In this document: positions 28,076 to 36,720 of the stretch, piece by piece | Position numbering within the stretch: position 1 is the first letter of the stretch | Layout: every line of letters starts with the position of its first letter | From: Chloroflexota bacterium | GTDB lineage: Bacteria; Chloroflexota; Anaerolineae; Anaerolineales; Villigracilaceae | Assembly: GCA_026390015.1 (NCBI GenBank) | Contig: JAPLGS010000077.1 | Location: 56,770 to 120,769, forward strand | Direction: 5' to 3' | Length of the DNA: 64,000 nt | The notes under the pieces: model-generated | Told to the model about the DNA's origin: nothing | The model's database searches: none | What the model saw: only the letters and a program-made list of their open reading frames with translations | Made by a program: the position numbers and the translations under genes

Positions 28076-29229
28076 CGCTTCATTAACCTTTGAAATAATT
28101 TTTCATATTCCTGCGCAACAGAATCGGGGACATAGGATTTCTTGATCGATTCAATGTCGCCGCGATATTTTTGCGGATCATCCAACACGCCGAGAATTGA
28201 TTCTGCCAATGAAGCAGAATCTCCAATTTGAGAGACAATGCCCATGCCGTGTATCTTGACCGGTTGACGTACACCGGGCAAAGCAGATGGCACACTTGGC
28301 ACACCGTTCAGCATCGCTTCGATCTGAACGAGTCCGAAGGCTTCGGTGGAGTTAAGCGAAGGCACGGTCAGTACATCCAGGCTGGGATAGAATGCCGCCA
28401 TCTGGACGGGGTCCAGGTTGCCGAGGAATGTCCAATGTCCCTGTTGTTCATATTCATGAATGCGCGGCATAAGTCTGTCTGAATAAGCTTGTTCGCCCAT
28501 CACGTTTTGATAGGTACCGGCAAAGAGTACTTGCGCCTTCGGGTATTTTTTTAGAATGATGGGTAGCGCATCGAGCAAAACTTCCACGCCTTTTTCTGCG
28601 GCAAGACGGGCGGCCATGCCGATGACCGGTCTGCGTTCCTCTACGCGATGCTCGCAGGCAAAGGCAGAGACAGCCTCAGACGTAGGAACAGGCAATTCAA
28701 TCGGAGGCAGGATCGGGGTCAGTTTTGAAGTGTAGCGTGAAAGGTAGGGCGAGTTATCCGCGTAATCTTGTGTATAAGTCACTATGTGATTCGCGAGTCG
28801 TCCGGCCATGTTGTTTTGAAAATCCACAATAAAATTTACCAGGCGATTAAACCATGTGCGTGTGAGAAACAAATCGCAGTGATAAGTAAGAACAACAGGC
28901 TTGCCGAACAGGCGTGCGCGGAAGGCTACGCCGGGCGCATCAAACTGCGGCAAGTGCAGTTGAACAACATCATGCTGCGCGACAAGTTTCGTAGCGACCC
29001 AGCCAAACGTCGGCGCGATAACGCCCTTGCTGATGCGTGCCGCAACCGGTATACGAATCACTTTCACACCGTCCATTGTTTCTTCGAGCGGAAGAGACGG
29101 ATCATATTGCGTGGTCATCACGGTCACTTGATGGCCGCGTTGGACGAAGGCGCGCGCGAGGCGCTCGGCGTAAATGGTCAATCCACTGGTGTGCGGGCGA
29201 TAGTAGGTGAGAACAGTAAGAATTTTCAT
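28072..29229 (-). CDS. Glycosyltransferase family 4
   Basis: PHTSGLTIYAERLARAFVQRGHQVTVMT, VPSLNSTEAFGLVQIEAMLNGVPSV. Confidence 0.87.
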   Translation of the reverse strand: MKILTVLTYYRPHTSGLTIYAERLARAFVQRGHQVTVMTTQYDPSLPLEETMDGVKVIRIPVAARISKGVIAPTFGWVATKLVAQHDVVQLHLPQFDAPGVAFRARLFGKPVVLTYHCDLFLTRTWFNRLVNFIVDFQNNMAGRLANHIVTYTQDYADNSPYLSRYTSKLTPILPPIELPVPTSEAVSAFACEHRVEERRPVIGMAARLAAEKGVEVLLDALPIILKKYPKAQVLFAGTYQNVMGEQAYSDRLMPRIHEYEQQGHWTFLGNLDPVQMAAFYPSLDVLTVPSLNSTEAFGLVQIEAMLNGVPSVPSALPGVRQPVKIHGMGIVSQIGDSASLAESILGVLDDPQKYRGDIESIKKSYVPDSVAQEYEKLFQRLMKR

Positions 29230-29347
29230 AAAGCGGAGAGATTATACACCACGAAAACCAACGCCTTTTGCAACTTGAATTGAAGCAAGTTTGTGGTTTA
29301 ATGGGGATATTATCTTGCAGAAAAAAAATATCTCAAAAGGAAACTAT

Positions 29348-29758
29348 ATGGCACCCAAAACTTCAAACCAACCCAAGCCGGAAAGCGTAGCAGCCGCGGC
29401 AACGAACTGGAATTTTCTTTTTAAATGGCTCTTTATTCTCGGCGGGCTCATTGCTGGTGTGCTGAACACATTGGCGGTAAATAATATTATTACCTCTGAT
29501 GCTCAATATTCATATATTGTGACGGCCTTGATGACTGTTGGTATCATCGTTGGAATTTTCTACTTTGATTCAGATGACGTGATCAATATCGGTCTGCGCT
29601 TTATGATCTTCGGCGCGGCGGCCAACTCCATCAGTGGGTTTTATAAGATCGGTGGTTATCTGGCCCCATTCTTCCTGGGCTTCGCCTATTACCTTGGGCC
29701 GATCATTCTGACATTGATCGTTATCTATTTTGTAAAAAAATATATTCTAGACAAGTAG
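29348..29758 (+). CDS. Small multi-pass membrane protein, unknown function
   Basis: Start MAPKTSNQPKPE with upstream AAAAGGA; 4 hydrophobic segments. Confidence 0.65.
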   Translation: MAPKTSNQPKPESVAAAATNWNFLFKWLFILGGLIAGVLNTLAVNNIITSDAQYSYIVTALMTVGIIVGIFYFDSDDVINIGLRFMIFGAAANSISGFYKIGGYLAPFFLGFAYYLGPIILTLIVIYFVKKYILDK

Positions 29759-29772
29759 TGATTCCCTGCAAC

Positions 29773-29815
29773 AAGACAAAAAAAATGCCATGAAATTATG
29801 GCGTTTTTTTGTCTT
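29773..29815. terminator. Bidirectional terminator between convergent genes
   Basis: AAGACAAAAAAAATGCCAT ... ATGGCGTTTTTTTGTCTT. Confidence 0.85.
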
Positions 29816-30839
29816 AAAACAATCCCTGATTTTCCTTAACCCAATCGAACAATTTCTGTACGCCCGCTTCCACATTGATCTTAGGCTTCCAGGATAATTC
29901 CTTTTCTGCCTTGGAAATATCAGCATAAAAGACGCGCTGATCTCCGGGGCGCCAATCACCACGCGCCACTTGGATGGATTCACCAATTAATTTTTCAAGC
30001 TTCGGGCCAAACTCCGCCCAGACCGACATCACGTTATCCGGTCCGCCGCCGAGGTTGAAGACCTGCCCCGCAGAAACATCAATTTTTTCAATCGCAAGAT
30101 CGTATGCATTGACCAAATCATCTATATACAAAATATCGCGCACCTGTTTTCCATCACCATAAATGGTTATTGCACGTTTCATCACCGCCGCAATAATGAA
30201 CCACGCCACCCAACCCTGGTCTTCAATACCAAATTGACGCGGGCCATAGATGCAAGATTGACGAAAAACGATGGAACGCAGACCGTATATGCGAGCATAA
30301 TCGCGCACATATTGATCGCCAGCGCCTTTACTGCATCCGTACGGTGAATGGAAATCCAACGGCTGAATCTCAGGACAACCATGGATTAAATCTTTATAAC
30401 GCCAGCGCGTGGGTTCTTCAAATAGTTCTACATCTTCCATGCCGCCGTACACTTTATTTGTGGAGGCGTAAATGAAAATCGGATTTCTTTCCGACAGTCG
30501 CGCGGCTTCAAGCACGTTGAACGTACCGAACGCATTGGATTCAAAATCATCCCTGGGATTTATTACGGATGTCGTCACTGCAACTTGACCGGCCAAATGA
30601 ACGATCACATCTGCGCCTTTGGCTGATTCAGCGATCCTTTCAGCATCGCGCACATCCCCAACGATCACATCGAAAGCATTCTCGCCAAACTCCTGCTTCA
30701 ACCAATCGAGGTTGCGGGGTGCGCCAACGCGCGCGAAATTATCATAGATGGTGACCTTCTCGCCGCGTTTCAATAATCGATGAGCATAATTCGAACCGAT
30801 AAACCCGGCGCCGCCGGTGATTAAATAATTTTTTGACAT
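29814..30839 (-). CDS. NAD-dependent epimerase, CDP-paratose 2-epimerase-like
   Basis: Start MSKNYLITGGAGFIGSNYA; HSPYGCSKGAGDQYVRDYARIYGLRSIVFRQSCIYGPRQFGIEDQGWVAWF. Confidence 0.8.
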   Translation of the reverse strand: MSKNYLITGGAGFIGSNYAHRLLKRGEKVTIYDNFARVGAPRNLDWLKQEFGENAFDVIVGDVRDAERIAESAKGADVIVHLAGQVAVTTSVINPRDDFESNAFGTFNVLEAARLSERNPIFIYASTNKVYGGMEDVELFEEPTRWRYKDLIHGCPEIQPLDFHSPYGCSKGAGDQYVRDYARIYGLRSIVFRQSCIYGPRQFGIEDQGWVAWFIIAAVMKRAITIYGDGKQVRDILYIDDLVNAYDLAIEKIDVSAGQVFNLGGGPDNVMSVWAEFGPKLEKLIGESIQVARGDWRPGDQRVFYADISKAEKELSWKPKINVEAGVQKLFDWVKENQGLF

Positions 30840-30853
30840 GATGACTCCATTAC

Positions 30854-30944
30854 CCGTCATTGCGAGGAGCGGAGCGACGAAGCAATCTCCGACTTAATAA
30901 GGAGATTGCTTCGGGCAAGTGCAAGTGCACCCTCGCAATGACGG
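30854..30944. repeat. Palindromic MITE/REP-like element (CCGTCATTGCGAGG...CCTCGCAATGACGG)
   Basis: 14-bp outer arms 30854-30867/30931-30944 and 13-bp inner stem 30878-30890/30901-30913. Confidence 0.88.
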
Positions 30945-30949
30945 AGTTG

Positions 30950-31939
30950 TTATTCTTCTTTTTTTCTAAAATTTAGAATCTGTTGATACACACCCGAAAG
31001 CGTCTGACCTTCGCGCATGAGAGCGATACCGCCAATCACTCCGCTGTTAAGATAATTATACAAACGTGAGATTAATGCCACTGCCAGAGAGGTGGATTGA
31101 TCGTGGGTGAATATAACCAAAGCACCGCTCACGGCTCCTTCAAAGGTGCCAACTCCGCCCGGCAGAGCAGGGATCGCTCCGCCAAAGGCCGCAGCGCCCA
31201 GCACGAAAAGAGTCCAGACCGGCTGAGCCTGAGGGAAAAACGACAGAATGATCAAGTAATAAGCTACCAGCGCAATGACCCAATTCAGTGTCATCCAAAA
31301 TAAAAAGCGCAGGAAGAGCCAGCCGTCGGTCAGAACGCCGAGTCCTTGAAAAAATGATTCGAGGAAACTGCCGCCGATTTTTTGCAGGGACGGCCAGCGC
31401 ACGCTGAGCTTGTGGAATAAATCCAGCGCCCATTGATTGTTACGCGCCAGCACATACATCATGACCAGCCCAAAAGCGACAACGCCGCCAACGATATAAC
31501 CGATGCGCTCGGAACCTTGTGCACCCACAACGAATGGTAACGCCGCAAGCAGGATCACGGCGGAGAAAGCCAGGTCTACGACACGTTCAATAATGATGGT
31601 AGGTAATATTTCGCTGAATGTCATTTCCGATTTTCGGCTGAGTAAAAATGCGCGTCCAAGTTCGCCGAGGCGGAAGGGTAAAAAATTATTCAGCAAATAG
31701 CCTTCGCTCGCGGAAAAAAGCACATCGACATATTTCGGCTTGTCGCGCAATAAAGTCTGCCAGACTTTTGCACGGCAAAACATCCAAAAAAAGGATAGAA
31801 CTGCCGAAACTGCGAGAAGTAAATAATTAGCAGTGAGAATCGCGTTCCACAATGTGTGGAAATCTACGAAATATAAAATAGCGGCGATCAGCGCAATACT
31901 GACCAGCGCTCCGGGGATCAAACGTTTTATATCTTTCAT
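30950..31939 (-). CDS. Lysylphosphatidylglycerol synthase TM-region / UPF0104-type flippase-like membrane protein
   Basis: SFFWMFCRAKVWQTLL, LPFRLGELGRAFLLSRK, ERVVDLAFSA, GGVGTFEGAVSG. Confidence 0.82.
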   Translation of the reverse strand: MKDIKRLIPGALVSIALIAAILYFVDFHTLWNAILTANYLLLAVSAVLSFFWMFCRAKVWQTLLRDKPKYVDVLFSASEGYLLNNFLPFRLGELGRAFLLSRKSEMTFSEILPTIIIERVVDLAFSAVILLAALPFVVGAQGSERIGYIVGGVVAFGLVMMYVLARNNQWALDLFHKLSVRWPSLQKIGGSFLESFFQGLGVLTDGWLFLRFLFWMTLNWVIALVAYYLIILSFFPQAQPVWTLFVLGAAAFGGAIPALPGGVGTFEGAVSGALVIFTHDQSTSLAVALISRLYNYLNSGVIGGIALMREGQTLSGVYQQILNFRKKEE

Positions 31940-31959
31940 TTATTTTTCACCACATGGTT

Positions 31960-31991
31960 TTGTAGGGGCGGATCTCGATTCGCCCCTACAA
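31960..31991. repeat. Short inverted repeat TTGTAGGGGCG ... CGCCCCTACAA
   Basis: 11-bp perfect arms 31960-31970/31981-31991 separated by GATCTCGATT. Confidence 0.8.
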
Positions 31992-31994
31992 GAA

Positions 31995-33794
31995 TTAATC
32001 ATCATCCAATTTCAAGACGGCCATGAAGGCATCCTGCGGGATCTCGACGCTGCCGACCATCTTCATGCGTTTCTTGCCCTTCTTCTGTTTCTCGAGTAAT
32101 TTCTTCTTACGCGATATATCGCCGCCGTAACATTTTGCGAGAACATCCTTGCGCGTGGCTTTGACATTCGCACGCGAGATGATCCGTCCGCCCGCGGAAG
32201 CTTGCACTGCAACATCGAATAATTGGCGCGGAATCAATTCCTTAAGTTTGGTGATGAGACGCTGTCCCTTGTGGAACGCATCTTTCTCGTGGACAATGGC
32301 CGCCAGCGCATCGACAGGTTCGCCGTTGACGAGGATCTCCAGCTTCTGCAATTTGTCGGCGCGGTATTCGAGGAATTGATAATCGAGTGAGGCATAGCCT
32401 TTGGTGCGAGACTTCAACGAATCAAAGAAGTCAATAATGATTTCAGAGAGCGGGATTTCAAAATCCAATTGCACGCGATGAGGCGCGGGATATTCCTGTT
32501 TCTTGAAAATGCCGCGACGCTTGGTGACCAGTTCCATGATCGGGCCATAATAATCAGTTGGCGTGATGATCTCGATGTTCATCCATGGTTCACGCACTTC
32601 GACGATCTTGTTTGGATCAGGCAATTCAGCGGGCGAGTCAACGGTCACGACTTTGTCGCCGATCATCAAGACTTCATATTCAACAGAAGGCGCGGTGAAC
32701 AAAACATCCAAGTCATATTCACGTTCGATACGTTCCTGAATGATTTCCATGTGGAACAAACCAAGGAAGCCCGCGCGGAATCCAAAACCCAAGGCTTGTG
32801 AGGTCTCAGGCTGAAATGTCAATGAGGCGTCGTTGAGTTGTAGTTTGTCGAGCGACTCGCGCAGAGTGGTGTAATCATCCGCTTCAACGGGATAGATGCC
32901 CGCAAAGACCATCGGCTTGGGGACGTGATAACCGGGCAATGCCTCTTCGGCAGGCGCGGATGCGAGCGTGATCGTATCGCCCACGCGGCACTCGTGCACG
33001 GTCTTGAATCCAGTGGCGATGTAACCCACCTCGCCAGAGCCGAGCGTTTCCACTGGCTGCATGCCCGGCACAAAGATTCCAATTTCAACGGGACGCAGAT
33101 CCAATTTTGTTGCGAGCATTCTTAGCACATCAGTGGATTTGATCTTGCCATCCACAATACGCACGTACGCAATCACGCCTTTATACGAATCATAATGCGC
33201 GTCAAAGATCAGCGCGCGGACGGGCTTGTTATCTACATCCTTGGGAGGCGGCACACGTTTGACGATCTCCTCGAGGATCTGCTCGATGTTGACGCCTTCC
33301 TTGGCGGAGACGCGCAGAACGTCATCAGGATCAACCCCGAGCAGGGAGCCTACATCTTCAGCCACTTCGTCGGGACGGGCGGAGGGCAGATCAATTTTGT
33401 TGATAACGGGAACAATTGTCAGGTCGGCTTCGAGCGCCTGATATAGATTGGCTAAGGTCTGGGCTTCGATTCCCTGAGTCGCGTCTACAACTAAAATTGC
33501 ACCTTCACAGGCTTTGAGTGCGCGGCTGACTTCGTAGCCGAAGTCCACATGCCCGGGCGTATCGATCAAGTTCATCTCATAGCGTTGATTGTCTTGTGAA
33601 GTGTAAAACATGCGCACAGCCGAGGATTTGATCGTGACGCCTTTTTCGCGTTCGAGGTCCATGCTGTCGAGCGCCTGCGCAGACATGTCGCGGTCAGAGA
33701 TCGTGCCTGTTAATTGAAGCAGGCGGTCTGCAAGCGTGGATTTGCCATGGTCAACATGGGCGATGATACAGAAATTACGGATGTGGTCGGTCAT
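31995..33794 (-). CDS. lepA: Elongation factor 4 (LepA)
   Basis: IRNFCIIAHVDHGKSTLADRLLQLTG, GxxDxxxxEKGVTIKSSAV, full-length 599 aa. Confidence 0.96.
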   Translation of the reverse strand: MTDHIRNFCIIAHVDHGKSTLADRLLQLTGTISDRDMSAQALDSMDLEREKGVTIKSSAVRMFYTSQDNQRYEMNLIDTPGHVDFGYEVSRALKACEGAILVVDATQGIEAQTLANLYQALEADLTIVPVINKIDLPSARPDEVAEDVGSLLGVDPDDVLRVSAKEGVNIEQILEEIVKRVPPPKDVDNKPVRALIFDAHYDSYKGVIAYVRIVDGKIKSTDVLRMLATKLDLRPVEIGIFVPGMQPVETLGSGEVGYIATGFKTVHECRVGDTITLASAPAEEALPGYHVPKPMVFAGIYPVEADDYTTLRESLDKLQLNDASLTFQPETSQALGFGFRAGFLGLFHMEIIQERIEREYDLDVLFTAPSVEYEVLMIGDKVVTVDSPAELPDPNKIVEVREPWMNIEIITPTDYYGPIMELVTKRRGIFKKQEYPAPHRVQLDFEIPLSEIIIDFFDSLKSRTKGYASLDYQFLEYRADKLQKLEILVNGEPVDALAAIVHEKDAFHKGQRLITKLKELIPRQLFDVAVQASAGGRIISRANVKATRKDVLAKCYGGDISRKKKLLEKQKKGKKRMKMVGSVEIPQDAFMAVLKLDDD

Positions 33795-33840
33795 ATGCGT
33801 GCGAAAGTATAACCGAGTTTATGAACGTTTTCATCCTTCC

Positions 33841-34617
33841 TCATTCATCCTTCATCCTTGTAAATACCTGTTTGATCTGCGCCTGTAACATTTCGAAAAA
33901 TTCAGGCAGGCGATCCCGTTCATTGAGCGGGACAAAGGGACGCAAATCCAGAACGAAATCCTTTTTAGGAAATGACGCGACTCTTTCAATAATTTCCAAG
34001 TTTGCGACTTCGAATATTTCATAATACGCCAGTTTTTTTCGGAGCATATCCTGCCGCACTTCCGTTGCTTTGGACATTAAATACCACAAGTCGTACAGGT
34101 CGCGTCCTTTCCTGCGCGTCATGACCGCGCGGATCTTCTCTGCGAGAACTTCCTCCTGTGACAGGTGGTAAACATAAGAAGTGAAAAGCACGGGATATGC
34201 GGTTTGAATAATGGAACGATCATTTGAAAAAATTTTTTCACGAAAAGAAAAATCGAGCGCAATGTACGTTTTGTAGGGAAGGATATTCTCTGCCGCCAAA
34301 AGGAATTGCTTTCCCGAAATGCTTTTCTTTTCCTTCCATGTTACGCCTTCTTCATCTTCCATTCGTTTTAGTACAGTTGTGATGTACGCATTGAATTCAG
34401 GCACGGAGAACGTAACCGAAAAATCAAGGTCTTCGGAAAAACGTGGTGCCTGATAGATTAGATGTATGGCTGTGCCACCTTTGAAAAAAAAATTCTGGCT
34501 GGGCGTTTTTTGATATAGTTTTTGCAGGAAAATAAGCTGCAAATACTCGCGGAATATGACGGTTTCGTTGATCTTGTACTTCTTCGCCAATACACTGACT
34601 TGTTCCTGAGTGATCAT
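33841..34617 (-). CDS. AbiEii/AbiGii-type nucleotidyltransferase toxin
   Basis: FFFKGGTAIHLIYQAPRFSEDLDFSV, LAEKIRAVMTRRKGRDLYDLWYL. Confidence 0.9.
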   Translation of the reverse strand: MITQEQVSVLAKKYKINETVIFREYLQLIFLQKLYQKTPSQNFFFKGGTAIHLIYQAPRFSEDLDFSVTFSVPEFNAYITTVLKRMEDEEGVTWKEKKSISGKQFLLAAENILPYKTYIALDFSFREKIFSNDRSIIQTAYPVLFTSYVYHLSQEEVLAEKIRAVMTRRKGRDLYDLWYLMSKATEVRQDMLRKKLAYYEIFEVANLEIIERVASFPKKDFVLDLRPFVPLNERDRLPEFFEMLQAQIKQVFTRMKDE

Positions 34618-35192
34618 AAAATGTCCGTTCCTTTCATGGATGGGAACTTCTTCACGTACAACGCAAAGCGCGCCTCATCCAGTTTTGAGGTATCCAATTC
34701 GTCGGTGTGAACAATCGCGAGACCCTTGGAGGTTAAGTAAAGCAGATCAAGCAACGCTTTTTCGGGCTGTGCGATGAGGAATCCTTGAATGGGTTCATAG
34801 CCCCAGAAAAGCGATTTTTTAATCCGCGCATATCGATATGCTTTTTCGTCAACTGTTTTTGTAACCGGTTTTCTGGTCGTCATGCTGGCTACCTCATACG
34901 GAAATTGGGACAGAACGCCGTGAAAATTAAGCGCTGCTTCCAGTGAAACATAGGATGGTTCATAGAGAAAATTGGCAATACTGAAATCATGCGCGCGCCC
35001 GCCGACCAGTATGTACTTATCCCGCTCCAATTTTTGCAAAATATTCTGGCTTGTTAAACGGGTGAGCATGGAAAAGAAAGCCGCCTGCGAAACCTTTGAC
35101 CCCAACATGTCGCGCAGAGTCTTTGTGGTGAACACTTCCAGCTTCGATTGGTAGATTTGCTTTACCAGCACGGTGAGGATTGACGTTTCCAT
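34614..35192 (-). CDS. AbiEi-type antitoxin / transcriptional regulator
   Basis: N-terminal wHTH-like region, YEPSYVSLEAALNFHGVLSQFPYEVASMTTRK, AQPEKALLDLLYL; 4-nt overlap with toxin. Confidence 0.88.
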   Translation of the reverse strand: METSILTVLVKQIYQSKLEVFTTKTLRDMLGSKVSQAAFFSMLTRLTSQNILQKLERDKYILVGGRAHDFSIANFLYEPSYVSLEAALNFHGVLSQFPYEVASMTTRKPVTKTVDEKAYRYARIKKSLFWGYEPIQGFLIAQPEKALLDLLYLTSKGLAIVHTDELDTSKLDEARFALYVKKFPSMKGTDIL

Positions 35193-35225
35193 ATACTCTT
35201 GATTTTACGGAGTATATGGAAACGT
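35183..35225. promoter_or_regulatory. Putative AbiEi operator: 16-bp perfect inverted repeat straddling start codon and flanking -10
   Basis: ACGTTTCCATATACTC (35183-35198) / GAGTATATGGAAACGT (35210-35225); minus-strand TAAAAT in the spacer; ATG at 35192-35190 inside left arm. Confidence 0.8.
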
Positions 35226-35284
35226 GTCAAGATGATGAAAAAGAAGGTTTTCACCCTGAGGGCATCTAATCATGAAAAAAGTAA

Positions 35285-35320
35285 CAAAAAAAAGGACTGG
35301 TCACAACGACCAGTCTTTTT
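35285..35320. terminator. Terminator-like hairpin
   Basis: AAAAGGACTGGTC ACAAC GACCAGTCTTTTT. Confidence 0.8.
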
Positions 35321-35326
35321 CATAAA

Positions 35327-35950
35327 CTACATCTTTGCCAGCAACTCTTTTTTCTTTGCCTTGAATTCTTCCTCTGTCACGATACCCTGCTTGCGTAATC
35401 CATCCAACTCGGCGATCTGCTCGGGGATGCTCTCGACGCGCTGCGCGTGAGTCCCTGTTCCTTCATAGCCAAGTTTTTCCTTGGCATTCAGCATCGCGGT
35501 CTTAAATTTGATCGGGTCACCGATCCGCTTGAAGAGGTTGTCACCTGTCTCGCTGGCGGTCAGGATCTCAACGTCACCGTAATCAAACAGCCTGCCGAAG
35601 AACGACTGAGTCATCTTGACATCGTTGACTTTTTCCAGTGAAGAATCAACCACGTTCTTGGTAAATATACCGGAGACCTGGATCACGCGGCGGTTGGTGA
35701 CCACATACTGATGATTATTCCATGTGAAAATATCCCACGTCATGATCGCCAGAGGAATTAATGCGAGCAGGAAGCCAAATGCCGCCAGCGGATTGGTCAG
35801 CGTCATGACAGTGAAAGCCGAGATCACGATCAATGTGACAACGATTTCCGCAATGATCGAACTGAAGAGCACAAACCAGTGTTGGCGAGTAGACAGAATG
35901 ATTCGTTCATTGTCGCCTAACATACTTAGTACATAATGTATTTTTGCCAT
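35327..35950 (-). CDS. Bacterial PH-domain membrane protein with C-terminal SHOCT motif
   Basis: TNRRVIQVSGIFTKNVVDSSLEKVNDVKMTQSFFGRLFDYGDVEI; C-term IAELDGLRKQGIVTEEEFKAKKKELLAKM. Confidence 0.88.
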   Translation of the reverse strand: MAKIHYVLSMLGDNERIILSTRQHWFVLFSSIIAEIVVTLIVISAFTVMTLTNPLAAFGFLLALIPLAIMTWDIFTWNNHQYVVTNRRVIQVSGIFTKNVVDSSLEKVNDVKMTQSFFGRLFDYGDVEILTASETGDNLFKRIGDPIKFKTAMLNAKEKLGYEGTGTHAQRVESIPEQIAELDGLRKQGIVTEEEFKAKKKELLAKM

Positions 35951-35997
35951 ATTTTTCTCCTTGAGAAGATCAAGATGTGAACATTGTACTCTTAATT

Positions 35998-36033
35998 AAA
36001 AAAGAGACAGTCATCATTGGCTGCCTCTTTTTT
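35998..36033. terminator. Terminator-like hairpin
   Basis: AAAAAAGAGACAG TCATCATTGG CTGCCTCTTTTTT. Confidence 0.75.
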
Positions 36034-36048
36034 ATTTTGACGGCTGCT

Positions 36049-36720
36049 TCAGGGCAGCGTCACAGTTACGTCCACGCTCCAGAATAAATTTACGGTCAGA
36101 TCATCCAGACTTGGTGAAATACTCACAGTGTAGATACCTGATTCGACCGGCTGGCCGCCTGATTGCCATTTATAAATATTATCTTCAAACACCCAGGGGG
36201 CACACGGTCCATTGCCTCCAAAAATGCAATAGGCCGCGGTTTCTTCGATCTTGGTGTAGATATTATTACCATTTTGATCCACCGAGAAAAAGACAGTTTG
36301 TACACCTTCTCCTTTGCCGATCTCTTGTCCATTTTTTAGGATGATGAACTGTATCAATGAATCGTCTGTAAATACGACAGCGCAATCATACACATCTCCC
36401 GTAATTTCGCTAACGATCCCGCCTGCCCCGCAGGTTCCGCCCGGACTAGATTGAGACGTGCCCGGAAAATATCGCCGGGTGGGAGCAGCTGTCGGCGCGG
36501 GAACTATCTCAGTCTCGGTCGGGATGACCGCCGCTGTCTCAGTTTGAATCTTCTGAGTAGCGGTCGGTATGACCTCTACTGTCGCTGTGTCTTCGGGTTC
36601 GGTTTGGATCGTCTCGGTAGCCGGGGGTGAAGCCTGCGGAACAAGCGAACTACAGGAAATCATAGCCAGCACTGCCAGTAACGGCAATGCCATCCAGCGC
36701 GGGAAAGGTTTTTTGTTCAT
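36049..36720 (-). CDS. Putative lipoprotein with Thr/Pro-rich linker, unknown
   Basis: Lipobox-like LLAVLAMISCSS; start overlaps stop of upstream nSTAND gene (TGATG). Confidence 0.7.
   Translation of the reverse strand: MNKKPFPRWMALPLLAVLAMISCSSLVPQASPPATETIQTEPEDTATVEVIPTATQKIQTETAAVIPTETEIVPAPTAAPTRRYFPGTSQSSPGGTCGAGGIVSEITGDVYDCAVVFTDDSLIQFIILKNGQEIGKGEGVQTVFFSVDQNGNNIYTKIEETAAYCIFGGNGPCAPWVFEDNIYKWQSGGQPVESGIYTVSISPSLDDLTVNLFWSVDVTVTLP

Noticed and set aside
33815-33865. CATCCTTCCTCATTCATCCTTCATCC imperfect tandem repeat
   Set aside because: Short, probably the 3' end of the AbiEii gene plus chance repeats; no CRISPR-like spacing.
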